Positions 1 through 10,600 of a stretch of 64,000 nt of DNA are shown here, one piece after another. The DNA lies in NCBI GenBank assembly GCA_934317215.1, contig CAKREH010000017.1, positions 3,067-67,066 of the forward strand. Reading direction: 5' to 3'. The stretch comes from an uncultured Roseburia sp. Lineage in GTDB: Bacteria > Bacillota > Clostridia > Lachnospirales > Lachnospiraceae. The notes beneath the pieces were generated by a model that was not told the origin of the DNA, made no database searches, and was given only the letters and a program-made list of their open reading frames with translations. The translations under genes and the position numbers were made by a program. Each line of letters opens with the position of its first letter. Position 1 is the first letter of the stretch.

Positions 1-53
1 AAACAATTAATTAAACAAAAATAATGCCAACGTTTAAACAAATGCATTATCAT

Positions 54-108
54 AAAAACAGCAGTGACAACAGAACCTTTTTACCATTCAGTTGTCACTG
101 CCGTTTTC
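54..108 (-). terminator. Probable bidirectional terminator after the S1-domain gene
   Basis: An 11-bp perfect stem (61-71 with 91-101) is flanked by A-rich and T-rich runs, so it could stop transcription from either side. It lies downstream of the minus-strand S1-domain gene. Confidence 0.7.
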
Positions 109-167
109 TTTTTCAAATTTAATTTTTACAAATTCATATACCCTTAAACAGAGCTACTTATGACTGC

Positions 168-1079
168 CTATGCATCAAAGTGAAATCCTGCCAGTAAAGA
201 ACCAAGGCTGGTGCCTGTTGATTCTGTGTCGGTGTATTTTTCCAGTTCTTCCTCGGCAACGCCTGCGGTGTCGACCATTTCTTCCTGTAATGCTTTCATG
301 CTGAGGCTGATCTTGTTGTCGTTTGTGTTAAGGACTTTTGCTTTGACTTTCTGTCCTTCTTTTAATACTTCGGATGGCTTTTTGATGCGGCGCTCGCAGA
401 TCTGTGAGATGTGTACCAGACCGCTCAGTCCGTTTCCGAGGTTGATAAATGCACCGTATGGCATCAGTGTCTCAACCGTTCCTTCGAGTACGGTTCCCGG
501 TACGATCATGGAGATTTTGTGATTGCGCTCCTCAGCTTCTGCTTCTCTTGCCACCGCTTTGCCGGATAAAACCAGTTTTTCTTTTTCCGGATCCACAGTG
601 ATCACACGCACTTCGATTTCTTTTCCGATCCACGCGTCAGTATCTTCCACATAGTCAAGTGTGATCTGGGATGCCGGGATAAATGCGCGGATGCCTTCCA
701 GATAAGTAACAACGCCGCTCGGCACGCTCTCTTTGATGCGGACTCTGACTGTTGTCTCATCTTCCATCATCTGTTTTAATTTATCCCATGCAAGTATATC
801 GTTCGCTTCCTTTTTGGAAAGTACGATATTTCCGGCACCATCGTCCGTCTGCACCACAGTTGCCTCGATCACATCTCCCTTGTGTACCTGTTCCATGACA
901 TTAAAATCAGGATCATTGCTCAGATCAGCAACTTTGATGATTCCCTGCGCATAATATTTTAAATCCAGAGTCACTTCCTCTTCATTTACGTCAATGACCG
1001 TACCGGAAATGATGTCTCCTTCGCTGATCCTGCGGAAAGAGGCTTCCAGTTCGTCCTTGTAGTCGTCCATTGTTTCCAT
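168..1079 (-). CDS. S1 RNA-binding domain protein (RpsA-like)
   Basis: 303 aa, cytoplasmic, predicted to bind single-stranded RNA like ribosomal protein S1. Three consecutive S1/OB-fold repeats are visible: about residues 19-92 (starting GTVIDVNEEEVTLDL), 100-180, and 190-265. The third is the most canonical (GTVETLMPYGAFINLGNGLSGLVHISQI). The protein is shorter than the four-to-six-repeat S1 of Gram-negatives, as is usual for Firmicute homologues. The start at 1079 is chosen because GGGAGG lies a few bases upstream. An in-frame ATG further up at 1130 has no such site and its extension is not S1-like. The acidic C-terminal tail carries no further domain. It is preceded by a long inverted repeat (1113-1304). 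Product assignment is firm, the exact cellular role is not. Confidence 0.9.
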   Translation of the reverse strand: METMDDYKDELEASFRRISEGDIISGTVIDVNEEEVTLDLKYYAQGIIKVADLSNDPDFNVMEQVHKGDVIEATVVQTDDGAGNIVLSKKEANDILAWDKLKQMMEDETTVRVRIKESVPSGVVTYLEGIRAFIPASQITLDYVEDTDAWIGKEIEVRVITVDPEKEKLVLSGKAVAREAEAEERNHKISMIVPGTVLEGTVETLMPYGAFINLGNGLSGLVHISQICERRIKKPSEVLKEGQKVKAKVLNTNDNKISLSMKALQEEMVDTAGVAEEELEKYTDTESTGTSLGSLLAGFHFDA

Positions 1080-1112
1080 CTTGTTGTCCTCCCATTTGTT
1101 AATTCTAATACC

Positions 1113-1304
1113 TGCAAAACTCATCCACATTTTCTGAAATTGCGAGAGACTGACACATGAAACGAAGGCACGCTTCCGCTGCGTGTCGCTCGCAACGGAT
1201 ACTAAGTGACCAAAATACGGTCACTAAGTACCGGCGGCTCCCCAGCACCTTCTTATTCATTTGTCAGTCTCTCGCAATAGCTCCACATTTTGTTGAGTTT
1301 TGCA
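1113..1304. repeat. Nested inverted-repeat element between histidine kinase and S1 gene
   Basis: Outer 11-bp perfect arms (1113-1123 and 1294-1304) enclose 23-bp arms (1139-1161 and 1256-1278) that match at 22 of 23 positions. Inside lies a further small hairpin (1205-1211 with 1219-1225). The inner DNA is richer in GC than its surroundings and has no convincing ORF. It could be a small non-autonomous element (MITE-like) or a structured intercistronic RNA. It lies 34 bases upstream of the S1-gene start and just after the kinase stop. Confidence 0.75.
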
Positions 1305-1345
1305 GAGATCTACATTTTCTAAACGGTATTATAACATATTAGTCC

Positions 1346-3640
1346 CTAAAACAAAATGACAACTTTGAACAGATCCCCGTCGACCTCGACGTGGAATTCG
1401 CCGCCCTGCGCCTCGGTAAAACTTTTTGCGATCGCAAGTCCAAGTCCGGAACCTTCGGTGTTTCTCGAACTGTCACCGCGCACAAACCGTTCTGTGATCT
1501 CATCTCCGCTGATATGGATCTCATCGGCGGACATATTTTTTAAGATGATCTCCACAATGGACGCCTTCTTTCGCACCTCTAAATAAACTCTGCTGTCTGG
1601 CATCGCATATTTTACTACATTGACAAACAGATTTTCAAAGATGCGGTAAGTCTTTTGGTTATCAAGCATCAGCAGTACTTTTTCTTCCGGCACATTCCAC
1701 CGTAGTTCAAGTCCACGCTGCTGCATTTTGTCCACATGCTCAATGCTGACCTGCTTGATCAGATTTACAACGTCGAGTTCCATCTTATTTAACACAATGT
1801 TGTTGCTGTTTGCCTTGCTGACCTCAAAAAGATCTTCGATCAGTACCTTAAGGCGCAGGGATTTGCGCTCTAATGTATCAATGTAAGAACGGCGCTCTTC
1901 CTCCGTGATATCCTCTTTTTTCAGCAGTTCGATATAAGTCGTGATCGCAGTGAGCGGTGTTTTCAGATCATGGGAAACATTCGTGATCAACTCCGTTTTC
2001 ATCCGCTGGCTCTTTACCTCTTCCTCCACTGCTTTTTTCATACCGGTCTGGATCTGCGTAAGTTCATCCCGGAACGGATTAAATATACCAAAGTCTCCAT
2101 AAATCTCCTTGTCAAGGTTGCCTTCTGCGATCGTCTGCATGGCATCTAACATCGCATGATAATCTTTATTGATCTGCTCATAATGTCTCTTTATAATAAA
2201 AAACAGGACGATCGAATAGACAACTAATGCACCGATCCCAAAGAACCAGAACAAGGAACAGGCTGCAAGCACTGCAAAGTTTATAACGACAACTTTTAAG
2301 ATCAGTTTTGTCGTTTCCTCACTGAAATCAATGTGTGTGATCTCCCCGGAGAGTGTGTTCCACCACTGTCTGATCCGGTTGCCTGTCTTTTTAAACTGTT
2401 TTTTTATCCATGGGAAGATCTGATAGATCAGACTGTATCTTCTGATATATTCCCAGAGTCCGTTTGAAAATACCGGTCTTAGCAGATATGCGGCTGCAAA
2501 CCACATTGCATAGATCAGCCACAAAGTTCCAACTGCAGTAAGTACGCTGATCACAACATCATAAACCTGTCCACCCATCAGTTCATCCGCCACATCCGTA
2601 AACGAATCAAATCCATACGACCAGGTAAGTTCCGTAAAGTAATTCTGCAGACACAGTCCGCAGATCACACCTGTGACTCCAAGTTCTGCCGCGTAAGCAT
2701 GTACCTTTCCATCATTTAAGATATTGCCGCCAGCTTTTTTCCCTGTCATAAAAAACATAAATGCGATCACAGCCACAACCGATACGCCATACAATGGAAA
2801 TGCTCCATTAATTTTATAGGCGGACAGCTTTTCAAGATAATCTTCTTCCTCATCACTGTAAGAATCATAAAGAATATTTTCAGATGCCTTCTCTTTGGAA
2901 ATACCTATCACAAACTCTATATTTTCCGGTCCTTTGAGCACGGGCATGTCTGTTGGATTAAAATACTCTTCCAGATTAGTTTTTAACAGTTCACTGCGTT
3001 CCTGTGCCCCTAAGGATTTTATTAAAAGATCCCCGCTATTTTCCCTGTCTGACAGCAGAGGAATTACTTCCATCGCCCCGACTTCATTAAATTTTACCGC
3101 AAACAATTCGCTGTAATATTGTGCCAGTTGTTCACTGACATCCTTTTCCTCTCCACCGAGTACACTCTCTAAATTCTGCGCTGTATTTTTCAGTCTGCTT
3201 CCATCTTCGGATTCCATGACGCAGTAATCAATCTGGAAACGGATTTTTTCAAACTGACTGCTCCATTCATCCATCACCGACAATACTTCATCATTGGTTA
3301 CCTGCTCTAATTGTTCCTGTGACTCCCACCTGTCGGTTTCATCCGCTTTTGCATAAGATGCGATATAAAGATCTGTTGCTGACATCTCCGTCTCACTCTT
3401 CTGATTCTGATATTCCAGATCGAGCAGATAAAATCCCTCATACAGATTTTTCAGAAACTGTGTCCGAATCTGCGTATCACTGTCTGCACCTGTTTTTGCT
3501 GCTTCTGTCTTTTGCATCCAGTCTTTGCTTCTGCGATTGATTCCCGGATAGCATAAAAAATTGATAACTGCTAAAACAAGAAGAAACCCTGCTGTTATCG
3601 CAATCCCCGCCTTACGGCTGTTTTTCCATTTTATATCCAA
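1346..3640 (-). CDS. Membrane sensor histidine kinase with large external domain
   Basis: 764 aa. TM1 is at about residues 12-32, followed by a roughly 250-residue acidic extracytoplasmic region with no recognised fold. Several further membrane segments follow between about 284 and 490. A HisKA domain carries the phospho-acceptor in NVSHDLKTPLTA, and a HATPase domain ends in GSGLGLAIAKSF. The start codon is TTG at 3640, inside the end of the response regulator gene (29-nt overlap), with GGTGG/GGGG upstream, which suggests translational coupling. The signal sensed is unknown. The multi-helix membrane part is larger than in ordinary two-TM kinases. Confidence 0.85.
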   Translation of the reverse strand: MDIKWKNSRKAGIAITAGFLLVLAVINFLCYPGINRRSKDWMQKTEAAKTGADSDTQIRTQFLKNLYEGFYLLDLEYQNQKSETEMSATDLYIASYAKADETDRWESQEQLEQVTNDEVLSVMDEWSSQFEKIRFQIDYCVMESEDGSRLKNTAQNLESVLGGEEKDVSEQLAQYYSELFAVKFNEVGAMEVIPLLSDRENSGDLLIKSLGAQERSELLKTNLEEYFNPTDMPVLKGPENIEFVIGISKEKASENILYDSYSDEEEDYLEKLSAYKINGAFPLYGVSVVAVIAFMFFMTGKKAGGNILNDGKVHAYAAELGVTGVICGLCLQNYFTELTWSYGFDSFTDVADELMGGQVYDVVISVLTAVGTLWLIYAMWFAAAYLLRPVFSNGLWEYIRRYSLIYQIFPWIKKQFKKTGNRIRQWWNTLSGEITHIDFSEETTKLILKVVVINFAVLAACSLFWFFGIGALVVYSIVLFFIIKRHYEQINKDYHAMLDAMQTIAEGNLDKEIYGDFGIFNPFRDELTQIQTGMKKAVEEEVKSQRMKTELITNVSHDLKTPLTAITTYIELLKKEDITEEERRSYIDTLERKSLRLKVLIEDLFEVSKANSNNIVLNKMELDVVNLIKQVSIEHVDKMQQRGLELRWNVPEEKVLLMLDNQKTYRIFENLFVNVVKYAMPDSRVYLEVRKKASIVEIILKNMSADEIHISGDEITERFVRGDSSRNTEGSGLGLAIAKSFTEAQGGEFHVEVDGDLFKVVILF

Positions 3641-4319
3641 CGCCCCACACCACCTTTAAATATTTTGGTTCTCTCGGATTGATCTCAATCTTATCCCTGA
3701 TATTTCTCACATGCACCATAATCGTATCCGTATTGATCGCTTTTTCATTCCAGACACGCTCGTAAATCTCGTCCGCCGAATAAACTCTTCCCGGATTTTT
3801 CATCAGAAGTGCTAAGATCTTAAACTCAATCGGTGTCATTTTTACCGGTTTTCCATCCACAAATACTTCTACCGTATCTTCATTCAGCTCAATTCCGCCA
3901 ATGATATGTACCCTGTCATTTTCCTTTTTCTCCTGACTTTTGTTGTTAAACTTTGTATAACGCCGGATCTGGGAATTGACGCGCGCCATCAATTCTAACG
4001 GCGTAAATGGTTTTGTCACATAATCGTCCGCTCCGATGTTCAGCCCGATCACTTTATCTGTCTCCTCTGATTTCGCCGAAAGCATAATTACAGGAAAATC
4101 ATGATGTTCCCTGAGTTTTAATGTCATTGTTACCCCATCCATACGCGGCATCATGATATCAACGATCGCAAGATGTATCTCCTTACTCTCAATAATCTCT
4201 AAACCTTCTATACCATCTGCCGCCTTATAAACGTTATAATTCTGGCTTTTTAAAAATATCTCGATTCCATCACGGATCTCTTTGTCATCTTCTACGATTA
4301 AAATATTGTACTGTTCCAT
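3612..4319 (-). CDS. OmpR/PhoB-family response regulator
   Basis: 235 aa. An N-terminal receiver domain has the acidic pair in IVEDD, the phospho-acceptor Asp in LAIVDIMMPRMDG and the conserved Lys in DYVTKPF. A C-terminal winged-helix (Trans_reg_C) DNA-binding domain covers about residues 135-232 (SADEIYERVWNE, MVHVRNIRDKIE). It is the first gene of a pair with the overlapping kinase. No strong ribosome site precedes ATG 4319, and a perfect GTGTGAAA palindrome (4331-4349) lies 12 bases upstream of the start, where it could affect initiation. Target genes are not evident. Confidence 0.92.
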   Translation of the reverse strand: MEQYNILIVEDDKEIRDGIEIFLKSQNYNVYKAADGIEGLEIIESKEIHLAIVDIMMPRMDGVTMTLKLREHHDFPVIMLSAKSEETDKVIGLNIGADDYVTKPFTPLELMARVNSQIRRYTKFNNKSQEKKENDRVHIIGGIELNEDTVEVFVDGKPVKMTPIEFKILALLMKNPGRVYSADEIYERVWNEKAINTDTIMVHVRNIRDKIEINPREPKYLKVVWGVGYKMEKQP

Positions 4320-4330
4320 TATTTTTGTCT

Positions 4331-4349
4331 GTGTGAAAGATTTTCACAC
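4331..4349. repeat. GTGTGAAA palindrome before response regulator
   Basis: GTGTGAAA at 4331-4338 and TTTCACAC at 4342-4349 form a perfect 8-bp inverted repeat with a 3-nt centre. The same motif recurs at 12852-12877, also just upstream of a start codon. Confidence 0.7.
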
Positions 4350-4604
4350 TTCTCCCCTTTTCTTTCTGTGCCGCAGATATTCCTTTTTGCCACACTTCCT
4401 ATCAGTATATCATTTACCTTATCAAAATGAAACAAATCCTGTATTATTCCCGGCACAACTGATATCTTCCTGCTCTTACCCTCCTTTGAGTATTATCATA
4501 CCTTCCGAATGCAAAGAACGCCCGCAGAAAAAAATAAAGATTTTCAAAAGATTTACTTTGCATTTTCCTTAATTTCTGCAAAATTCTCTTTTTTTCTATA
4601 TTTT
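4350..4604. other. Intergenic region without a gene (divergent promoters)
   Basis: The gap between the response regulator start and the small membrane protein gene (about 350 bases with its flanks) has no credible coding sequence on either strand. It must hold the minus-strand promoter of the two-component system, but no strong consensus promoter could be pinned down there. Confidence 0.5.
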
Positions 4605-4633
4605 TTGCATTTTGCTGATAAGAGTGTTAGAAT
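4605..4633 (+). promoter_or_regulatory. Sigma-A type promoter for the small membrane protein
   Basis: TTGCAT at 4605-4610 and TAGAAT at 4628-4633 are separated by 17 bases. They lie about 35 bases upstream of the ATG at 4668 in a T-rich stretch. Confidence 0.65.
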
Positions 4634-4667
4634 ACGAATGTTATTAAATTTTTGAGGAGGTTTACTT

Positions 4668-4961
4668 ATGAACAAGAAAACAACAGGAATCGTTTCCTAC
4701 ATCACACTCATCGGCTGGCTGATCGCATACTGTGCCGGTGATAAGGAAGGTGCAAAATTCCATCTGAATCAGTCACTGGTATTATTACTTGCATCACTGA
4801 TCAACGGTATCATCATTTCACGTATTCCGGTTTGCGGATGGGCTGTCAGCAGCATTCTCTCCCTTGTATTCTTTATCTTCTGGATCATGGGATTAGTATA
4901 TGCCTGCAAAGAGGAAGAAAAGGAGCTTCCGCTTATAGGTAGTATTAAGATTTTAAATTAA
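4668..4961 (+). CDS. Small membrane protein (DUF4870/Tic20-like)
   Basis: 97 aa. The pattern GIVSYITLIGWLIAYCAGDKEGAKFHLNQSLVL, with a first helix, a charged turn and an HLNQSL motif, resembles the DUF4870/Tic20-like family. Two to three hydrophobic helices fill residues 8-25, 35-55 and 60-83, and the tail is charged (CKEEEKELPLIGS). GAGGAGG precedes the ATG by a good distance. It has its own promoter and is monocistronic, with two hairpins downstream. No biochemical function is established for this family. Confidence 0.8.
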   Translation: MNKKTTGIVSYITLIGWLIAYCAGDKEGAKFHLNQSLVLLLASLINGIIISRIPVCGWAVSSILSLVFFIFWIMGLVYACKEEEKELPLIGSIKILN

Positions 4962-4985
4962 ATTATCTTTTCAGAAAGAATGTTT

Positions 4986-5026
4986 ATGACAATAGAATGT
5001 ATGCTTTGTAAACATTGTATTGTCAT
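4986..5026. repeat. Stem-loop after the small membrane protein gene
   Basis: 15-bp arms (4986-5000 and 5012-5026) match at 14 of 15 positions around an 11-nt loop. No T-run follows on the plus strand, so it may shield the mRNA end rather than terminate by itself. Confidence 0.65.
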
Positions 5027-5027
5027 G

Positions 5028-5093
5028 AAAAAAGAACCCCGGCGTGGGAATGTCATCTTAACCTTATGACATTCCCATATGGGGTTCTTTTTA
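5028..5093. terminator. Strong bidirectional terminator between convergent genes
   Basis: The long stem has outer arms AAAAAGAACCCC (5029-5040) and GGGGTTCTTTTT (5081-5092), with inner arms around GGGAATGTCAT. A/T runs on both sides let it serve glgP (minus) and the small membrane protein gene (plus). Confidence 0.88.
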
Positions 5094-5146
5094 TGTTCAC
5101 AGATCTGCCTGTAAAAACAGGCAGTCCGCTATTTCACACATATTCT

Positions 5147-7606
5147 TTATACCTCTACGGTAATTTTGTCTAAGTGCCAGATATCATCCACATATTCCTG
5201 GATTGTACGGTCAGAGGAGAATTTACCGGCATGTGCGATATTTAAGATTGCGCTCTTTGCCCAGCCTTCCTCATCTTTGTACGCTTCCATCACACGTTTC
5301 TGTGCTTCTGCATAAGAACGGAAATCTTTTAAGATGAAATAGGTATCTGCAAACTGTGTACACTGTGTATTGAGCAGTGAGTTGTAAAGGTTACGGAACA
5401 GCTCAGGATCGTTCGGTGAATAGAATCCGTTGATCAGCTGCATCAATACCTTGCGGATATCCTGATCCGTATTAAAGATCTTCATTGGATCATAATCACG
5501 GTTTCTCTCATGCGCAATGACTTCATCGGAACTCATACCGAAAATAAATGCATTTTCTTTACCGACTTCCTCGACGATCTCAACATTGGCACCATCCATC
5601 GTTCCGAGTGTCAGTGCACCGTTTAACATGAATTTCATGTTACCGGTTCCAGATGCCTCTTTACTAGCTGTGGAGATCTGCTCGCTGACATCTGCTGCCG
5701 CAAAGATCCACTCTGCGATCGATACGCGGTAATCTTCAATAAATACGACTTTGATCTTGCCGTTAATGCTTCTGTCATTGTTGATAACGTCCGCCACATT
5801 GTTGATCAGTTTGATCGTAAGTTTTGCGTTCTTGTAGCCTGCTGCTGCCTTTGCACCGAAAATAAAGGTTCTCGGATAGAAATCCATATCCGGGTGCTCT
5901 TTTAATTCGTTATACAGATACATGACATGTAAAATATTCAGTAACTGACGTTTGTATTCATGCAGACGTTTTACCTGCACATCAAAGATGGAGCGAGGAT
6001 CTACTTCGATGCCGTTGTGTTCTTTGATGTATTTTGCAAGGCGCAGTTTGTTCTGGTATTTGATGTTCATGAACTCCTGCTGTGCTTTTTTATCGGCTGC
6101 ATAGATCGCCATCTTCTCAATATGGGCAAGATTCGTGATCCAGTCATCCCCGATATGTTCACTTACCCAGTCAGCAAGAAGCGGATCGCCATGCATTAAG
6201 AAGCGGCGCTGTGTGATTCCGTTTGTCTTGTTGTTGAATTTCTGTGGGAACAGCTCGTAGAAATCATGAAGCTGCTCGTTCTTTAAGATCTCTGTGTGGA
6301 GTTTTGCCACACCATTTACGGAATATCCTGCTGCGATTGCAAGATGTGCCATCTTCACCTGACCATCGTAAACGATTGCCATGCGGGCAACCTTACCGTT
6401 ATCGCCCGGGAATTCTGCCTGGATCTGTAAGATAAATCTGCGGTTGATCTCCTCAACGATCTGATAGATACGCGGAAGCAGTCTTGAGAAGATCTCGATC
6501 GGCCATTTTTCAAGTGCTTCAGCCATGATCGTGTGGTTGGTATATGCACAGGTCTTTGTTGTGATCTCCCATGCCTCATCCCAGCTTAATCCCTCTTCGT
6601 CGAGTAAAATACGCATCAGCTCTGCCACTGCTACGGTCGGATGTGTATCATTTAACTGGAATGTTACTTTCTCCGGCAGCTTGTGGATATCATCATGATG
6701 TTTTTTGTAACGTGCTAATGCACGCTGTACACTTGCAGATACAAAAAAATACTGCTGTTTTAAACGAAGTTCTTTTCCTGCGATATGGTTATCATTCGGA
6801 TAAAGTACCTCAACTAAGTTGCGGGCAAGGTTTTCCTGCTCTACTGCCTTGTGGTAATCTCCCTTGTCAAAAGAATCTAACTCAAAGCACTCCATCGGCT
6901 CTGCATCCCAGATCATTAAGGTATCTACCACATGATTGCCGTAACCTACGATCGGCATATCATAAGGTACTGCTAAAACAGACTGGTAATTTTCCTGTAC
7001 GAAACGTGTCTTGCCTTCCTCCGTCACTTCCGCACGGACATAACCGCCGAATTTAACCTCATAGGAATACTCCGGACGGCGAAGTTCAAACGGATATCCG
7101 TTCTTTAACCAGTTATCCGGCACTTCCACCTGAAAACCGTCTTTGATCTTCTGTTTGAACATTCCGTAACGGTAACGGATACCGCAGCCGTAAGCTGCGT
7201 ATCCAAGTGTTGCCAGTGATTCCATAAAGCAGGCTGCAAGACGGCCAAGTCCACCGTTTCCAAGTGCAGGATCCGGCTCCTGATCCTCGATCTCATCAAG
7301 GTTTAGACCGATCTCCTCGAGTGCCTCTTTTACCTCTTTGTACATTTTTAAATTGATCATGTTGTTGCCAAGCGCACGACCCATTAAAAATTCCATGGAC
7401 ATATAATAGACCATCTTTGGATCCTGTTTGTCAAACGCTTTCTGTGTTGCAAGCCAGTCATCAATGATCACATCTTTTACCGTGTAGGAAACCGCCTGAA
7501 AAATTTCCTGCTGTGAAGCTTCCTCTAATGTTTTGCGGTAAAGATTTTTTACATTTTCCTTTACGTCCTCAATAAATTTTTCCTTGTTGAAAACATTTTC
7601 CTTCAT
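5147..7606 (-). CDS. glgP: Glycogen/starch phosphorylase
   Basis: 819 aa, the usual size for GT35 alpha-glucan phosphorylases. It releases glucose-1-phosphate from glycogen or maltodextrins in the cytoplasm using PLP. The signature around the PLP lysine (EASGTGNMKFMLNGALTLGT) and the N-terminal block PALGNGGLGRLAACF are intact. The ATG directly follows the ileS stop codon (TAGATG), and its ribosome site lies in the last ileS codons, so translation is coupled to IleS. No promoter or terminator separates the two genes. It should therefore share the T-box leader upstream of ileS, an unusual regulatory partner for glycogen breakdown. Confidence 0.96.
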   Translation of the reverse strand: MKENVFNKEKFIEDVKENVKNLYRKTLEEASQQEIFQAVSYTVKDVIIDDWLATQKAFDKQDPKMVYYMSMEFLMGRALGNNMINLKMYKEVKEALEEIGLNLDEIEDQEPDPALGNGGLGRLAACFMESLATLGYAAYGCGIRYRYGMFKQKIKDGFQVEVPDNWLKNGYPFELRRPEYSYEVKFGGYVRAEVTEEGKTRFVQENYQSVLAVPYDMPIVGYGNHVVDTLMIWDAEPMECFELDSFDKGDYHKAVEQENLARNLVEVLYPNDNHIAGKELRLKQQYFFVSASVQRALARYKKHHDDIHKLPEKVTFQLNDTHPTVAVAELMRILLDEEGLSWDEAWEITTKTCAYTNHTIMAEALEKWPIEIFSRLLPRIYQIVEEINRRFILQIQAEFPGDNGKVARMAIVYDGQVKMAHLAIAAGYSVNGVAKLHTEILKNEQLHDFYELFPQKFNNKTNGITQRRFLMHGDPLLADWVSEHIGDDWITNLAHIEKMAIYAADKKAQQEFMNIKYQNKLRLAKYIKEHNGIEVDPRSIFDVQVKRLHEYKRQLLNILHVMYLYNELKEHPDMDFYPRTFIFGAKAAAGYKNAKLTIKLINNVADVINNDRSINGKIKVVFIEDYRVSIAEWIFAAADVSEQISTASKEASGTGNMKFMLNGALTLGTMDGANVEIVEEVGKENAFIFGMSSDEVIAHERNRDYDPMKIFNTDQDIRKVLMQLINGFYSPNDPELFRNLYNSLLNTQCTQFADTYFILKDFRSYAEAQKRVMEAYKDEEGWAKSAILNIAHAGKFSSDRTIQEYVDDIWHLDKITVEV

Positions 7607-10600
7607 CTAGTTTTCTCCTTTTTTTACTCCAAGCAATACTTTTTCCCCATTAATATTCCATTCCTTGCAGTAGATTCCATCTTCTTTGGCGTCAAAAGAA
7701 TCAGCTTCTGCTACAACCTCAGTACCTAAAACATCACCCATGATGTCATTTCCGTACTTATGAAAGATATCGGCTACTTTTTCATCTGCATGATAGTAAA
7801 TGGAGATTTTATCCATAACCTCAAATCCGGCTTCCTTACGCATGGTCTGGATCTTACTGATCAGCTCACGGACAAATCCTTCCTCTACCAGTTCCGGTGT
7901 CAGGTTGGTATCAAGCACAACGGTTACGGTATTATCCCCTTCCGTTACATAACCTTCCATCTGTGTCATTGTGATCAGAAGGTCTTCTTCGGATAATTTT
8001 ACATCATCACTGACTGTTGGCAATGCAAGCACACCGTCTGCTTTTAATTCAGCCATTGCCTTGTTTCCGTCTAACTCTGCAAGTGCTTTCTGGATCTGTC
8101 CTAAGAACTTGCCGTATTTCGGTCCGACGGTACGAAGCTGCGGTTTGAAGGTATAGCTTGTGTATGCGCTGACATCCTCTGTAAAGTTTACTTTCTTCAC
8201 ATTCAGCTCATCCTCGATGATCTCTACAAAGTACTCAGATAAAACATTCGGTGCTTTGACATACATATTTCCAATTGGCTGGCGGTTCTTGATATTCGCA
8301 GAGTTACGACATGCACGGCCCATAACAACGATCTTTAAGACCTCATCCATATTTTTCTCTAATTCTTTGTCGATCCATGCCTCATTGACAGCCGGGAAGT
8401 CGCACAGATGGATGCTCTCCGGTGCCTCTGTATTGATGGAACGTACCAGATTCTGATAGATTTCCTCTGTCATGAACGGGATCATCGGTGCAGCGGCCTT
8501 GCAGATCTCAACTAATGCAGTATAAAGTGTCATATATGCGTTGATCTTATCCTGCTCCATGCCTTTTGCCCAGAAACGGTCACGGCTTCTTCTGACATAC
8601 CAGTTACTCATGTCATCCACGAACTCATCAAGTACCTTTGCAGCTTCCGGAATGCGGTAATTTGCAAGGTTCTCATCCGTTCCCTTGATTGCGGAATTCA
8701 GTTTTGACAAAAGCCACTTATCCATAACGGATAATTTTTCATAATCTAAGGTATATTTTGTTGCATCAAACTGGTCGATGTTTGCATACAGCACGAAGAA
8801 TGCATAAGTATTCCACAGGGTACCCATGAATTTACGCTGTCCTTCCTGTACCAGCTTGCCACTGAAACGTTTCGGGATCCATGGTGCACTGCTTGTATAG
8901 AAATACCAGCGGATCGCATCTGCGCCGTAAGTCTCTAATGCATCAAACGGATCCACTGCATTTCCTTTGGACTTACTCATCTTCTGTCCGTTCTCATCCT
9001 GTACATGTCCAAGAACGATGACGTTCTCATACGGAGCTTTGTTAAATAACAGGGTGGACTCTGCCATCAGAGAGTAGAACCATCCTCTTGTCTGGTCAAC
9101 TGCCTCGGAGATAAATTTCGCCGGGAACTGTTTTTCAAATACGTCTTTGTTCTCAAACGGATAATGGTGCTGTGCGAACGGCATTGCCCCGGAATCGAAC
9201 CAGCAGTCGATCACTTCCGGTACACGGTGCATTTCTTTGCCACAGTCCGGGCATTTAAAGGTAACTGCATCAATATACGGACGATGAAGTTCTACCTTTG
9301 CATCCTCCGGATTTCCGCTTCTCTCTGCAAGTTCTGCACGGCTGCCGATGCACTCCTGATGTCCACATTCACACTCCCATACCGGAAGCGGTGTTCCCCA
9401 GTAACGGTTACGGGAGATACCCCAGTCCTGGATATTCTCAAGCCAGTCACCGAAACGTCCTTTTCCGATGGAATCCGGGATCCAGTTTACAGTATTGTTG
9501 TTGCGGATCAGGTCATCTTTGACTGCAGTCATTTTGATAAACCAGGATTCTCTTGCGTAGTAGATGAGCGGTGTGTCACATCTCCAGCAGTGCGGATATT
9601 CATGCTCGAACTTCGGAGCATCGAATAACAGTCCCTTTTCATCGAGATCTTTTAATACCATAGGATCCGCTTTCTTTACAAAAACACCTGCATATGGTGT
9701 CTCTTTGGTCAGCTCACCTTTTCCGTCTACAAGCTGTACGAATGGAAGGTCATATTTTCTTCCGACAGCGGCATCATCTTCACCAAATGCAGGTGCGATA
9801 TGAACGATACCGGTACCGTCTGTCATGGTTACATAGGTGTCACATACGATGTAATGCGCTTTTTTGTGCTGTTTTTCAATGATCTCTTTTGCACAGTCAA
9901 ATAACGGCTCATACTCTTTGTACTCTAAGTCGCTTCCTTTATAAGTCTCTAATACTTCGTATGCCTTTGTTCCCTCCGGTGCATCCTTGTCAGGCAGTTT
10001 GCCAAGTACCGTGTCAAGCAGTGCCTCTGCCATATAATAGGTATATCCGTCAACCGCTTTTACTTTGCAGTAAGTCTCTTCCGGGTTCACACAGAGTGCG
10101 ACGTTAGACGGCAGTGTCCATGGAGTTGTAGTCCATGCAAGGAAATATGCATCCTCTCCGATTACTTTAAAACGTGCAACTGCAGAGCGCTCTTTGACCG
10201 TCTTATAACCCTGCGCAACCTCCTGAGAAGATAACGGGGTACCGCAGCGAGGGCAGTAAGGAACGATTTTGAATCCTTTGTATAAAAGGTTTTTATTCCA
10301 GATTTCTTTTAATGCCCACCACTCGGACTCAATAAAATTGTCATCGTAGGTAACATATGGATTGTCCATATCAGCCCAGAAACCAACGGTCTTTGAGAAA
10401 TCTTCCCACATTCCTTTGTATTTCCATACGGATTCCTTACATTTTTTGATGAAAGGCTCCATACCGTATTCTTCGATCTGCTCTTTTCCGTTTAAGCCAA
10501 GAAGTTTCTCAACCTCAAGTTCTACCGGGAGTCCATGTGTATCCCAGCCGGCTTTACGCGGAACGAATTTTCCTTTCATGGTCTGGTATCTCGGAATCAT

